The position numbers and the translations under genes were made by a program. From NCBI GenBank assembly GCA_016777845.1, contig JADHQS010000004.1:1-40141 (forward strand): DNA of 40,141 nt. The letters are read 5' to 3'. Numbering within the stretch: position 1 is the first letter of the stretch; every line of letters starts with the position of its first letter. The stretch comes from Candidatus Actinomarina sp. Lineage in GTDB: Bacteria; Actinomycetota; Acidimicrobiia; Actinomarinales; Actinomarinaceae. Shown piece by piece: positions 1 to 10,405 of this stretch. A model generated the notes under the pieces. That model searched no databases. It was not told the DNA's origin and saw nothing but the letters and a program-made list of their open reading frames with translations.

Positions 1-71
1 CCATCAGCTAAATTACTAAATGCCGAAGCAGTTAAAAGTAAATTAAAATTTTTTTTTGATTCTTTTTTCAT
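1..71 (-). CDS. N-terminus of a CDS truncated by the window edge, possibly an MFS-type membrane protein
   Basis: Reverse complement of 1..71 reads ATG AAA AAA GAA TCA... = MKKESKKNFNLLLTASAFSNLADG, open to the window edge. The NFxLLLTASAFSNLADG stretch resembles MFS N-termini. Not in the ORF track (too short). Confidence 0.55.
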   Translation of the reverse strand, partial: MKKESKKNFNLLLTASAFSNLAD

Positions 72-119
72 TTTTTAATTTATTATCATTTAATCTCTGC
101 TCATTTAGAATAAAACACT

Positions 120-1346
120 ATGGAAATAATAATTGAAAAGTTTTTAGAAATTGCGATTATATTAGTTGCTGCCAAATTTGGAGCAGAATTAATGAGAAGA
201 ATTAACCAACCTGCAGTAATAGGAGAGTTGGTTATTGGAATTATTATTGGTTATTACGGTCTAGGGCTTCTTCCACATTTTGAATCTGGAGATGTCGTAT
301 CAACATTAGCCGAGATTGGTGTAGTCCTTTTGTTGTTTGAAGTAGGACTAGAAACCAATTTAGATGAGTTTATAGAACTCGGCTCAACGTCTCTTCTTGT
401 AGCGCTGATAGGTGTTGTCGCACCATTTGCTTTAGGTTTTGGGTCAATCTATGCACTAAATTTAGGTGGAGAAGATCAGTTCGGAGTAGCTTTATTCGTT
501 GGTGCAGCAATGACAGCTACCTCAGTAGGTATTACTGCAAGAGTGTTTGGAGATTTAGGTGCTTTAAAATCAAGAGAAGCAAAAACAATTATTGGAGCAG
601 CGGTTGTAGATGATATTTTAGGCTTACTAATTCTCACTGTTGTTGCAGGAGTTTTGGGAAGCTCAGGAGATTTCTCATTAGTAGACCTTGGAGTGATCAG
701 TGCAAAGGCAATAGGTTTTTTATTAGCAGTAGTACTTGTTGGAAGAAAACTTTCAAAACCAATATTTAATTTTTTCGTAAAAATACCATCACCCGGAACA
801 TTTGTAACTGGTAGTTTTATATTTGCAATGTTGCTCGGTGCAGCTGCTCATTTTGTAGGACTTCACCCAATAGTTGGAGCTTTTGCAGGAGGAGTAGTCG
901 CTGGTGAATCTGGCATGACTCATAGAATCAGAGAAGAGATGAAACCTCTAAACTTTTTACTTGTTCCAATATTTTTTGTGTACATTGGTTCGGAAGTAAA
1001 CATTCAAACTTTGGCTTCTCTTGATGTGTTTTTATATGGAATGTTGGTAAGCTTGCTCGCATTTGTTGGCAAATACATTTCAGCGCTTGGGGCTATGGGC
1101 AAAGGCCTTAACACTTCTCTTATTGGTATTGGAATGTCACCAAGAGGCGAAGTTGGACTTATATTTGTTGCTGTTGCCACAACAACACTTTCAGATGTAA
1201 TTTCTGGTGATATTATTTCAATAATTATATGGATGGTTATAGTCACTACTGTAATAGCTCCTATATTACTGAATAGAATACTACAAAAAGTACCATTATC
1301 AGAAAGAGATGATGACAGTAGGTTTGAATCACCTGTAGTTGAGTAG
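120..1346 (+). CDS. Cation:proton antiporter, CPA2 / KefB-like family
   Basis: Multi-TM protein with GELVIGIIIG, MTATSVGITARVFGDLGAL, VVDDILGLLIL and GLHPIVGAFAGGVVAG motifs. Confidence 0.85.
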   Translation: MEIIIEKFLEIAIILVAAKFGAELMRRINQPAVIGELVIGIIIGYYGLGLLPHFESGDVVSTLAEIGVVLLLFEVGLETNLDEFIELGSTSLLVALIGVVAPFALGFGSIYALNLGGEDQFGVALFVGAAMTATSVGITARVFGDLGALKSREAKTIIGAAVVDDILGLLILTVVAGVLGSSGDFSLVDLGVISAKAIGFLLAVVLVGRKLSKPIFNFFVKIPSPGTFVTGSFIFAMLLGAAAHFVGLHPIVGAFAGGVVAGESGMTHRIREEMKPLNFLLVPIFFVYIGSEVNIQTLASLDVFLYGMLVSLLAFVGKYISALGAMGKGLNTSLIGIGMSPRGEVGLIFVAVATTTLSDVISGDIISIIIWMVIVTTVIAPILLNRILQKVPLSERDDDSRFESPVVE

Positions 1347-1410
1347 GAAAAATAGGCCAATAAATTAAATTTTTAGTATCATATTATGAGTCACATTAAG
1401 GGGGATATAA

Positions 1411-3444
1411 ATGCTATTTAATTCTATGCTTGCAGCTGCCGCCGGCTTAATGCTTGCAGCTTTTTATGCAAATAAAGTTTTATCAATTAAAGTAACTGAT
1501 TCTAGAGTAGAAGAGCTCTCTTCTGCCATTAGACAAGGCTCAATGGCTTTTTTAAAAAGAATGTATTCATGGATTAGTGTTTTTGTCGTAATTTTGGCTG
1601 TCTTGATTTCCTCTCTTACTGAATGGGGATATCCGTGGGGTTCTGTGGCATTTGTTGCAGGCGCTTTACTTTCTTCATTAGCAGGGTTTGTAGGTATGAG
1701 AATTGCAACTGCAGCAAATGGAAGAACTACAGAAGCTGCAAGGGACGGTGGCACTCTTAAAGCACTACCCGTAGCATTTAGAGGTGGAGCAGTTATGGGT
1801 TTCACAGTTGCAGGCTTGGGGTTGCTAGGAGTAGCTTTGGGATATTATTTATTTATTGAAGTTCTAGATCTTCCAAACGGATATGACGTATTAGCAGCAA
1901 TAGGTCTTGGAGGTTCATCAATAGCTCTTTTTGCAAGAGTTGGTGGTGGAATTTATACAAAAGCAGCAGATGTAGGAGCAGACTTGGTTGGTAAAGTTGA
2001 AGCCGGAATTCCTGAGGACGATCCAAGAAACCCCGCAACTATTGCTGACAATGTTGGTGACAATGTTGGTGACGTTGCAGGAATGGGTGCAGATCTGTTT
2101 GAAAGCTATGTAGGTTCACTTGTTGCTCCGCTTGCTTATGCTGCAATTGTTTTTGCTGGACAAAGCGTACTTCCATCTTTACTACTTTTTCCACTAGCTG
2201 TAGGAACAGTAGGGATGGGGGCATCTATCCTCTCATCATTTTTAGTTGTTCCAAAAGAAGGAAAGCTAGCACAGGCTCTTCATAGAGGCACTTATAGTGC
2301 GGCAATATTAACTGTTGTCGGTGTTTATTTTCTTAGTGAGTTTATGTTCGCTGATTATGCAGAAAATCCAATAGGATTATTTTTCTCAGTCATCATTGGT
2401 CTTGGTGTCGGATTATTAGTAGGTCAAATTTCAGAGTGGTTTACATCTGATCATTATTCAATTGTTAAAAATATTGCAGATCAAGCAAAGACTGGTCCAG
2501 CTACTCTTGTGTTATCAGGTATATCTGAAGGTATGCGATCAGCGGCTTTTTCAGTTGTTGTAGTTGTTTTTGGAATTTATGGTGCTTACACAGCAGGAGA
2601 CTGGGCTTTAGGTGCTGATGGTGGAATTTATGGTATTGCCATTGCAGCAATTGGTGTTTTATCTACTTTAGGAATAACTGTAGCAGTAGATGCTTATGGC
2701 CCAATTGCCGACAATGCTGGTGGAATTGCTGAAATGGCACACCTACCTCCTGAAGTAAGAGAAGCTACTGATGAATTAGACTCTTTAGGAAACACAACTG
2801 CAGCAATTGCAAAAGGATTTGCAATTGGTTCAGCAGCAGTTACCGCACTTGCTTTATTTTCAGCTTTTGTACAAAGTGCAGGGATTGAAAAATTAGATAT
2901 TACAGAGGTAGAAGTAACTTTAGGTTTATTTTTGGGAGGTATGTTTCCCTTTTTGTTTGCCGCTATGACCATTAACGCAGTTGGAAGAGCAGCATTTAAA
3001 ATGATTGAAGAGGTTAGACGACAGTTTAATGAAATTCCTGGTTTGAGAGAAGGTAAAGAAGGTGTTGTTCCCGACTATACAAAGTGTGTAGATATAGCGA
3101 CAACTGCTGCATTAAAAGAAATGTTACTACCAGGGGGCTTAGCTATCGCTCTTCCGTTGATAATTGGTTTTTGGGATAAGGAGGCACTTGGAGGTTTCTT
3201 AGCTGGATCATTAGTTACTGGATTTCTCCTAGCAATATTTATGGCAAACTCTGGTGGGGCTTGGGATAATGCTAAAAAATATATTGAAGCTGGTGGTGGA
3301 GCAGGTAAGGGTTCTGACGAACATAAAGCTGCTGTCATTGGCGATACAATAGGTGATCCATTTAAAGACACTTCTGGTCCAGCAATGAATATTGTCATTA
3401 AGGTTATGACAATTGTAAGCCTTATATTTGCATCTGCTTTTTAA
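1411..3444 (+). CDS. hppA: Membrane-bound ion-translocating pyrophosphatase
   Basis: GGGIYTKAADVGADLVGKVEAGIPEDDPRNPATIADNVGDNVGDVAGMGADLFESY, GNTTAAIAKGFAIGSAA and IGDTIGDPFKDTSGPAMNI are hallmark H+/Na+-PPase motifs. SD-like agggggat upstream. Confidence 0.97.
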   Translation: MLFNSMLAAAAGLMLAAFYANKVLSIKVTDSRVEELSSAIRQGSMAFLKRMYSWISVFVVILAVLISSLTEWGYPWGSVAFVAGALLSSLAGFVGMRIATAANGRTTEAARDGGTLKALPVAFRGGAVMGFTVAGLGLLGVALGYYLFIEVLDLPNGYDVLAAIGLGGSSIALFARVGGGIYTKAADVGADLVGKVEAGIPEDDPRNPATIADNVGDNVGDVAGMGADLFESYVGSLVAPLAYAAIVFAGQSVLPSLLLFPLAVGTVGMGASILSSFLVVPKEGKLAQALHRGTYSAAILTVVGVYFLSEFMFADYAENPIGLFFSVIIGLGVGLLVGQISEWFTSDHYSIVKNIADQAKTGPATLVLSGISEGMRSAAFSVVVVVFGIYGAYTAGDWALGADGGIYGIAIAAIGVLSTLGITVAVDAYGPIADNAGGIAEMAHLPPEVREATDELDSLGNTTAAIAKGFAIGSAAVTALALFSAFVQSAGIEKLDITEVEVTLGLFLGGMFPFLFAAMTINAVGRAAFKMIEEVRRQFNEIPGLREGKEGVVPDYTKCVDIATTAALKEMLLPGGLAIALPLIIGFWDKEALGGFLAGSLVTGFLLAIFMANSGGAWDNAKKYIEAGGGAGKGSDEHKAAVIGDTIGDPFKDTSGPAMNIVIKVMTIVSLIFASAF

Positions 3445-3449
3445 ATTAA

Positions 3450-4676
3450 TTGAAAACAGTTCATTTCATAAGACATGGTGAAACTGAGCAGAATGCACTA
3501 AAAGTTTGGCAAGGTCACACTGACACACCTTTAAATAAAAAAGGGCTGGAACAATCTAAATTATTATCTGAAAGGATAAGCAGTAGAGTTACAAAAGTTT
3601 TCTCTTCCGATTTAAAAAGAGCATCTCAAACAGCCTCATTTTTGTCAAGTTCTTTAGAACTTAGAGATAATCTTAGAGAGGTTAATGTCGGCGACTTTAC
3701 AGGAAAGTCTGTGAAAGACACCTACACTTCAAATCATGAAATTTTTCAATCATTGCAAAATGACTCTTTTCAATTTCCTAATGGTGAGGCGGTAAAAGAA
3801 TTTAAAGAGAGAGTTAGGTACGAGTTAGAGTATATTTTTAACCAGACAGAAGAAGATTCAGAAACTGTTGTTGTTACACATGGATTTTTTATAGGAACTG
3901 CCATTGGTTTGACATTAGGGTTTAACAAGTATCCTTTTCCAATTGGAGATATAACAAATACTTCAATATCAACAATTGTGAAAAGAGAAACAGTTACACA
4001 GGTGAATAAATTTAATGATTCTATTCATTTGAAGAAAGAGAATATAGACTTTCCAGCTAAATCTAAAGATAATACACTAACCTTTATCAGACATGGACAG
4101 ACTGATTCAAATATAGAAGGCATTTGGCAAGGTCATATTGACAACCCTTTGAATGAAACGGGTATAAAAGAGGCGAGTCTTTTAAAAGATTTATTTAAAA
4201 ATTATGATCTCTACATTTCTTCTCCATACAAAAGAGCAAACCAAACCCTTTCCTTAATCACCGAAAACAATATTAAAATTTTTGATGAGTTGACAGAGAT
4301 GGATCTTGGTCAATGGGAAGGCTTAACAACTTCTGAAATACTAAACAAGTATCAAGAAAACTTTATAGAAGCATTATTTATAAATCATAAAACTAAATAT
4401 GGCATTGATGGCGAGTCAATACATGAAGCAGGAAAAAGAGTTGAAAATCTTATAAACGATCTTGAAAACAAAAAGTTATTAATTGCAAGTCACGGAGGAA
4501 CTATTAAATCAGCAATTACAAAATTAATAAAGTCTCCGGATTCAAAAGCGGCATCAGCATTCACAATCCCAAATAATCTTGGAGTTTCATGTTTGGTGCC
4601 TAAAGATAACAAATATTTTCTTTGGTCTTATAATGTAGGAAAAATAGGATATGAAAACATTAGTTATAACAAATGA
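3450..4676 (+). CDS. Tandem two-domain histidine phosphatase / phosphoglycerate mutase-like protein
   Basis: Two RHG domains: FIRHGETEQNALKVWQGHTDTPLN...VVTHGFF and FIRHGQTDSNIEGIWQGHIDNPLN...ASHGGT. TTG start. Confidence 0.85.
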   Translation: MKTVHFIRHGETEQNALKVWQGHTDTPLNKKGLEQSKLLSERISSRVTKVFSSDLKRASQTASFLSSSLELRDNLREVNVGDFTGKSVKDTYTSNHEIFQSLQNDSFQFPNGEAVKEFKERVRYELEYIFNQTEEDSETVVVTHGFFIGTAIGLTLGFNKYPFPIGDITNTSISTIVKRETVTQVNKFNDSIHLKKENIDFPAKSKDNTLTFIRHGQTDSNIEGIWQGHIDNPLNETGIKEASLLKDLFKNYDLYISSPYKRANQTLSLITENNIKIFDELTEMDLGQWEGLTTSEILNKYQENFIEALFINHKTKYGIDGESIHEAGKRVENLINDLENKKLLIASHGGTIKSAITKLIKSPDSKAASAFTIPNNLGVSCLVPKDNKYFLWSYNVGKIGYENISYNK

Positions 4677-5691
4677 TTACTCACCAAAGAAAGGTGGTAT
4701 TTCTACATATATTAAATCTTTTACTGAAAATTTAGATTTTGAGACCTTTATATATGCACCCAATTGGGCTGAAGGTGATAATGTAATCAAATCTAAGTAT
4801 AGTTTTATCTTTGCTGGAAACAGATTCGTACGTGAAATAAACGATATTGTTAATCAAAAAAACATAGAACTTATCTTACATGCTTCAAGCAATCCACAAT
4901 TTCTACTAGTTAATCAACTAGAAAAATTAGGGAAAAAACAATACATGATTGTTCACGGAGCTGAATTTAATATAATCAATTCAATTCCTGTATTAAAAAA
5001 AATATTGAGAAGAAGTTTTAATGCGCTAGAAAAAATATTTACTGTCAGTTTCTTTACCGCAAGAAAACTAGAAGATATTTCCGAAACGGAAATTGTTTTA
5101 ATTGGTGCTGGGGTAGAGCCAAACGAGTACATAAAAGATTACTCTACTAAAGATAACCTTACAGTTGGAGTTGCCAGTAGGTTTGTATCGAGAAAAAAAA
5201 TTGATTGGGTAATAGATGCTTTGCATGAATTAAAAATGGACGGAGTTAATGTTGACCTGAAGATCTTTGGGTATGGAAAGTTAGAGAAATATTTAAAAAA
5301 ATTGAGCCAAGTCTCATCCCCAAATATTGAATTTTATAGCGATGAAGAAGAACATTCATTATCAAATTTTTATAAGGAACTTGATATATTCGTAATGCCA
5401 GCCAAATCTAGATTTTTTGGAAGAGAATTTGAAGGCCTGGGTCTTGTTTACTTGGAGGCAGGCAGTTTTGGCTTGCCTATTTTAGTTGGCAGTTCTGGTG
5501 GAGCTTTTGAAACTATTATTCCTGGGAAAACCGGTTTCATTGTCGGTTCTAGACAAGACATATATGATGGCGTAAAGTATTTTAATGATAATCCTAATGA
5601 GATTGAACAATTTGGTAAGCAATCAAAAATTTTTGTTGAAGATAACTTTTCCTGGGAAAAAACTACAAATATATTTACTTCTGAAATTTAG
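4651..5691 (+). CDS. Glycosyltransferase, GT4-like
   Basis: TNDYSPKKGGISTYIKSF N-terminus and EGLGLVYLEAGSFGLPILVGSSGGAFETI donor-site motif. Confidence 0.85.
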   Translation: MKTLVITNDYSPKKGGISTYIKSFTENLDFETFIYAPNWAEGDNVIKSKYSFIFAGNRFVREINDIVNQKNIELILHASSNPQFLLVNQLEKLGKKQYMIVHGAEFNIINSIPVLKKILRRSFNALEKIFTVSFFTARKLEDISETEIVLIGAGVEPNEYIKDYSTKDNLTVGVASRFVSRKKIDWVIDALHELKMDGVNVDLKIFGYGKLEKYLKKLSQVSSPNIEFYSDEEEHSLSNFYKELDIFVMPAKSRFFGREFEGLGLVYLEAGSFGLPILVGSSGGAFETIIPGKTGFIVGSRQDIYDGVKYFNDNPNEIEQFGKQSKIFVEDNFSWEKTTNIFTSEI

Positions 5692-8378
5692 ACTTCTACA
5701 CTATCTCCAAAAAGTGACATTATTGCCTCTTTTTCAATAGTTAAAGCATCTCGAGGATTTTCTAAAGGTTTATTTTTTTTCTCAATGAGGATTTTATTGA
5801 CAAGATTATCTTTTGTAGCATCTTCTGGCTTCATTCTAAATCTTCCTCTATAGAAAACAATATCAAGAGATTTAGCTAAACCAACCAAGTGTTCTTTAGA
5901 TAGTTTCTTAATATACTTTTCATCTAATAAGTAGTGATTGTTTATCATTTCAATTATTTTATTTTTTGTTGCACTTTTCGGAATTTTAAGAATTTCTCCA
6001 CCTAAATAATTTGAAATAGCTTTATTTTTTTCATCATCTAGCAATTCTCTAAGTTCATCTTTCGATAAAGCTTGCAGCTCTTCATTATCAAAGACAGTTC
6101 TATTTTTTTGTTTCATTGCATATCCACCATAGGGACCCACAGCTGAAGAATATGTCCAATCACCAACCTCAACTACTTTTTTTGGGTTTTTTGCAGATAA
6201 AGAAAATCTTTCGATACATTGTTCTTTAGTTAAGGTATCAGGATCTTCACCTTCAAATATTGGACCAATAAGGTTTTTGAATTCACATTTCGCTTGTCTA
6301 ACACCTTTTTGTTTTTCACCATGCTGAATATAGAAACCTCCATTAGGTCCTAGTTTTATGAATATCGAAGCAGAACAAAGATTACATTTGGAAACTACAC
6401 GTTCTTTTTTTAGACTTTCTTCTTGATGACTTTCTAATTCTTTGATGTATTCATTCTCTATTTCTTCAAGTGAAATTTCTGGTGGAAGACCAACCTTAAA
6501 ATCATCGTCTCTTAACAGATAAGGGTAAGGAATTTTACCTTGAATTCTTCCAGTTTTAACTACGTATCTAGATTCAAATGGAAGATTTACAGTAGTAAGT
6601 AAAAGAGGGTCTTGCACACCATAATGTTCAACATGATTATTAATTGTATTAAATGAGTTTTCTAAAAATTCAATTTTAGATTTTTCTGGATCTCTACTTT
6701 CTAAGATTTTATCAAGATCATCTTCCATAGATTTTGAAAACTCATAATCAATATATTGATTAAAGTGTGGTTTCATGAAATTATTAATAAATGCCATAGC
6801 TAAAATTCTAGGTTTTAAACTAGATTCAGCATTTATAAAAACAGATGTAATACTTTCAATAATGGAGACGTAGGTTGAAGGTCTTCCTATTCCAAGCTCT
6901 TCTAGCTTGTTAATTAGTGAAGTGGACGAATATCTATTTGGTGGATTTGTAAATTTTTCTTCTTTTTCAGCAGAAACAATAGACACCTCATCATTTTCTT
7001 TTAAGTCTGGTAATTCTTGAGACTTTTCAGTAGCATCTTTTATTAAATCTCTATAACCACCAAATGTCCATGTAGTTCCAGAGATGCTAAGTGTCAGCGA
7101 AGAATATTGAGGATCTGTTACTTCTATTTCAATTGTTTTAGTTACTCCCTGAGCGTCAGTCATTTGTGAGGCTACTGTGGTATTGAAAATTAATTTATAT
7201 AACTTGTATTCATCGCTATCTTCTTTATGGGTTGCTAGCAATTCTTCAGGTGTGATAAATTTATCTCCAGAAGGTCTTATTGCCTCATGAGCTGCTTGGG
7301 CATTTTTAGTATCACCATATAAGTTTGGTTGAGAGGGAAGGTGTTTGGTTGAAAAATTTTCAGAAATATAATCCCGGGAAGCTTTGATTGCATTATCAGA
7401 GAGCCTTATAGAGTCTGTTCTCATATATGTAATTAATCCCTCTTGATAAAGTCTTTGGGCAATTCCCATTGTTTTTTTAGGTTGAAAACCTAGATTGCTT
7501 CTCGCAGAAGTTTGCAAACTTGTAGTTTTAAAAGGTTTTGGAGGCTTTCCGCTTCTTGAAGATTGTTTTATATTTGAAATTTTTGCAATCGAATTAGTTA
7601 ATATCTCTACAATTTTCTCAGCATCATTTTTATCAAGATACTTTTTATCTTTATTTGTTTTTTCACCTTTATCGTTAAAGTCAGCTGATGTTGCAATTCT
7701 CTTTTCACCAACTTTTTTTAAATTAGCATCAAAGTTAACTTCATTACTTTCACAACTTGTTTTAATTTCAAAATATAAAGATTTAACAAATTTTATTCTC
7801 TCTTCTTCTCTCTCAACAATAAGCCTTATTGCTGGTCCTTGAACTCTACCTGTCGATATAAAAGCACCACCCAAATCTCTAACTTTTGGAGAAATTTCAT
7901 AACCAATCATTCTGTCTAGGGTTCTCCTGGCTTCATAAGATTTAAACTTACCTACATCAATTGTGTCAGGATTGCTCATCGCTTTTGTCACTGCTGATTC
8001 AGTTATTTCATTAAATTTAATTCTTTTCGGCTCACCTTTAATTTCAAGCGCTTCTTTTAAATGGTAAGCAATTGCTTCACCCTCTCTATCATCGTCAGTT
8101 GCTAAGTAAACTTCTGGAGCTGTATCAGCTATTTCTTTGAGCTCACTTACTATTTTTTTTCTATCTTCAGGTATGACATATATGTTTTCAAATTTCTCAG
8201 GTTTAACTGCCCCCCATAAAATTTTCTTACTATCAAATTTAGAAGGTATAGATTTTGTATTTCTAGGAAGATCTCTTATATGACCAACACTTGACTTTAC
8301 TATATAGTTAGGTCCTAAAATTTTCGATATAGTTTTAACTTTTGTTGGTGACTCAACAATTACTAAAGGCTTTGACAT
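5688..8378 (-). CDS. topA: DNA topoisomerase I (type IA)
   Basis: LVIVESPTKVKTISKILG, YLATDDDREGEAIAYHL, RVQGPAIRLIVERE, LITYMRTDS (active Tyr), GIGRPSTY. Confidence 0.96.
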   Translation of the reverse strand: MSKPLVIVESPTKVKTISKILGPNYIVKSSVGHIRDLPRNTKSIPSKFDSKKILWGAVKPEKFENIYVIPEDRKKIVSELKEIADTAPEVYLATDDDREGEAIAYHLKEALEIKGEPKRIKFNEITESAVTKAMSNPDTIDVGKFKSYEARRTLDRMIGYEISPKVRDLGGAFISTGRVQGPAIRLIVEREEERIKFVKSLYFEIKTSCESNEVNFDANLKKVGEKRIATSADFNDKGEKTNKDKKYLDKNDAEKIVEILTNSIAKISNIKQSSRSGKPPKPFKTTSLQTSARSNLGFQPKKTMGIAQRLYQEGLITYMRTDSIRLSDNAIKASRDYISENFSTKHLPSQPNLYGDTKNAQAAHEAIRPSGDKFITPEELLATHKEDSDEYKLYKLIFNTTVASQMTDAQGVTKTIEIEVTDPQYSSLTLSISGTTWTFGGYRDLIKDATEKSQELPDLKENDEVSIVSAEKEEKFTNPPNRYSSTSLINKLEELGIGRPSTYVSIIESITSVFINAESSLKPRILAMAFINNFMKPHFNQYIDYEFSKSMEDDLDKILESRDPEKSKIEFLENSFNTINNHVEHYGVQDPLLLTTVNLPFESRYVVKTGRIQGKIPYPYLLRDDDFKVGLPPEISLEEIENEYIKELESHQEESLKKERVVSKCNLCSASIFIKLGPNGGFYIQHGEKQKGVRQAKCEFKNLIGPIFEGEDPDTLTKEQCIERFSLSAKNPKKVVEVGDWTYSSAVGPYGGYAMKQKNRTVFDNEELQALSKDELRELLDDEKNKAISNYLGGEILKIPKSATKNKIIEMINNHYLLDEKYIKKLSKEHLVGLAKSLDIVFYRGRFRMKPEDATKDNLVNKILIEKKNKPLENPRDALTIEKEAIMSLFGDSVEV

Positions 8379-8465
8379 GTTCTTATTGATAACACTATTT
8401 TGTTCATATGTACAGTATTTAAGAAAAAAAGTATTTTTAAATATTATTAGGATTAAAGAAAAGAA

Positions 8466-9797
8466 ATGAAATCAGTAAAAATATTTTCAAGATCACCCTT
8501 CTCTATTTTATGGTGGTCAGGCACTCTTTCTAGTTTTGGTGACTGGGCAACACTCTTTGCATCCGTTGCACTTGCTAGTTATTTGGGTACAACTGAAGGA
8601 AATTCTGAATTAACTGCTGTAGTCCCTGTTGTAGCCAGAATAATTCCTGCATTTATGTCTTCATTTGCTGGCCTGTTAGCAGATAGATTCAATAAAAAAA
8701 ATGTAATGATTGTTTGTGATTTAGTAAGGATGGTTATTGTTTTAGGATTATTTTTTACTACAACTCTTTTTCAACTATTTTTAATAAACTTTATTGCTGA
8801 AATCTTTTCATTAATCAGGCAACCTTCAAGAGAGGCAATTGTTCCAGAGCTAGTAGAAAATAATTACTTAGTTAAAGCAAATTCACTATTTGTTGTAGGA
8901 ACCTATGCATCCCTTCCTTTGGCTTCTCTACTATTTGGATTTTTTTCTGATGCAAAATTTATAGAATCAATAGTTTCATTTGGTAATGGCTGGAGTGGTT
9001 CAGTTGTATTTTTGTTAGATTCATTAACATTTTTCATGTCAACTATTTTGTTATTCTCCTTAAAAACGAGTTCTCTAAGTGTTGGAACCACAACTCAAAA
9101 CAATGCTCTTTCAGACCTAAAAGAAGGAATAAATTATTTTTTTAAAAATAAAGAACTTAGGACTGTAACAACATCTATATCTCTTAGTCTTATTGGTGCT
9201 GGGGCATTGTTTGTCTTAGGGAGCTCATACCTTACACAATCTCTCAAATTTACTCAGAGCTCATTTGGTTTCATGATTGCTTCATTTGGTTTTGGAATTG
9301 TGTTCATAATGGTAATTTTGAGTTATTTTGTAACCACTTTTAATAGAGTATCTTTTTTTATTGGCATCAGTATGATTATCACCGGCCTTTCCTTACTGTT
9401 TGCCTTTAACTCTTATGAGTTTTCTACTATTTTATTTTTTATATGTATTTCTGGAATTGGTTCAGGCTCCGTTTATTTACTAACTATTAGTTATTTACAA
9501 AGTACAACTTCTAAAAATCTTCGAGGTAGAGTTTTTGGTAATTTTTATACAATTGGGAGATTATCCCTGTTGGTTTCAGTTTTCATTTCTGGTTTCGTCG
9601 CAAGCTTCGCAAACAACTACTTTGAGGTAGATGGAGTTTTATTGGTACTTAGATTAAGTTCCTACTTTATATTATTTTCTGGAATCATGACTTTTATAAG
9701 AGGATATAAAAAAATTATAAGAGAATTTGGGTTTGAAAATTCAAATTTTAATAAGTTAAGATTAAATCTTGAGAGCAATGAGGATGAGCCATTATGA
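8466..9797 (+). CDS. MFS transporter
   Basis: About 12 hydrophobic segments; LLADRFNKKNVMIVCDLVRM resembles MFS motif A. Confidence 0.8.
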   Translation: MKSVKIFSRSPFSILWWSGTLSSFGDWATLFASVALASYLGTTEGNSELTAVVPVVARIIPAFMSSFAGLLADRFNKKNVMIVCDLVRMVIVLGLFFTTTLFQLFLINFIAEIFSLIRQPSREAIVPELVENNYLVKANSLFVVGTYASLPLASLLFGFFSDAKFIESIVSFGNGWSGSVVFLLDSLTFFMSTILLFSLKTSSLSVGTTTQNNALSDLKEGINYFFKNKELRTVTTSISLSLIGAGALFVLGSSYLTQSLKFTQSSFGFMIASFGFGIVFIMVILSYFVTTFNRVSFFIGISMIITGLSLLFAFNSYEFSTILFFICISGIGSGSVYLLTISYLQSTTSKNLRGRVFGNFYTIGRLSLLVSVFISGFVASFANNYFEVDGVLLVLRLSSYFILFSGIMTFIRGYKKIIREFGFENSNFNKLRLNLESNEDEPL

Positions 9798-10405
9798 ATT
9801 CTAATTATATAGCCTTTGAGGGAATCGATGGATCTGGTAAAACTAGCATTATTGAAAATCTTTCAGATATCTTAAACTCTCAAAACAAAGAACATACAAT
9901 TGTGAGAGAACCTGGTGGGACATCCGTAGGAGAGGGTATTAGAGAGTTATTATTAAGCCATGACTATCAAGTAAACCCACTCGCTGAAGCACTCTTATTT
10001 TGTGCTCAAAGATCTCAGTTGATTGAAGAAGTAGTTCTCCCATCCCTTAATAATGGGGTTGTAGTTTTGTCAGACAGAAGCGCGTATTCTTCTGTTGCTT
10101 ATCAAGGAGAAGGAAGAGGTCTTGGATATGAAAAAATATATCAATTAAACGATATCTCAATACAATCCAACTGGCCTGAAAGAGTTGTTCTTCTTGATAT
10201 AGATCCAGAAGTTTCACTTTTAAGACAACAAGTAGCAGATAGGATTGGAAGCGACAAAGTAGAATTTTTTCAAAAAGTGCGTAGAGGATATTTAAAACTT
10301 GCAGAAGAGTTTAAAGATAGCTTTTTAATTTTGAATGCAGAAAACAATATTGAAGTAAACATAGAGGCCATTTGTAACTGGTTAGAAATTGACAACAGTA
10401 AATAA
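9794..10405 (+). CDS. tmk: Thymidylate kinase
   Basis: FEGIDGSGKTSIIENL P-loop, REPGGTSVGEGIRELLL, LSDRSAYSSVAYQGEGRGLG. Confidence 0.95.
   Translation: MNSNYIAFEGIDGSGKTSIIENLSDILNSQNKEHTIVREPGGTSVGEGIRELLLSHDYQVNPLAEALLFCAQRSQLIEEVVLPSLNNGVVVLSDRSAYSSVAYQGEGRGLGYEKIYQLNDISIQSNWPERVVLLDIDPEVSLLRQQVADRIGSDKVEFFQKVRRGYLKLAEEFKDSFLILNAENNIEVNIEAICNWLEIDNSK

Noticed and set aside
1004-3398. Antisense ORFs over the antiporter and hppA (1004-1360, 1464-1805, 1853-2038, 2039-2224, 2694-2972, 3075-3398, all minus)
   Set aside because: Low-complexity translations opposite strongly supported conserved CDSs, with no upstream SD or promoter pattern; typical shadow ORFs.
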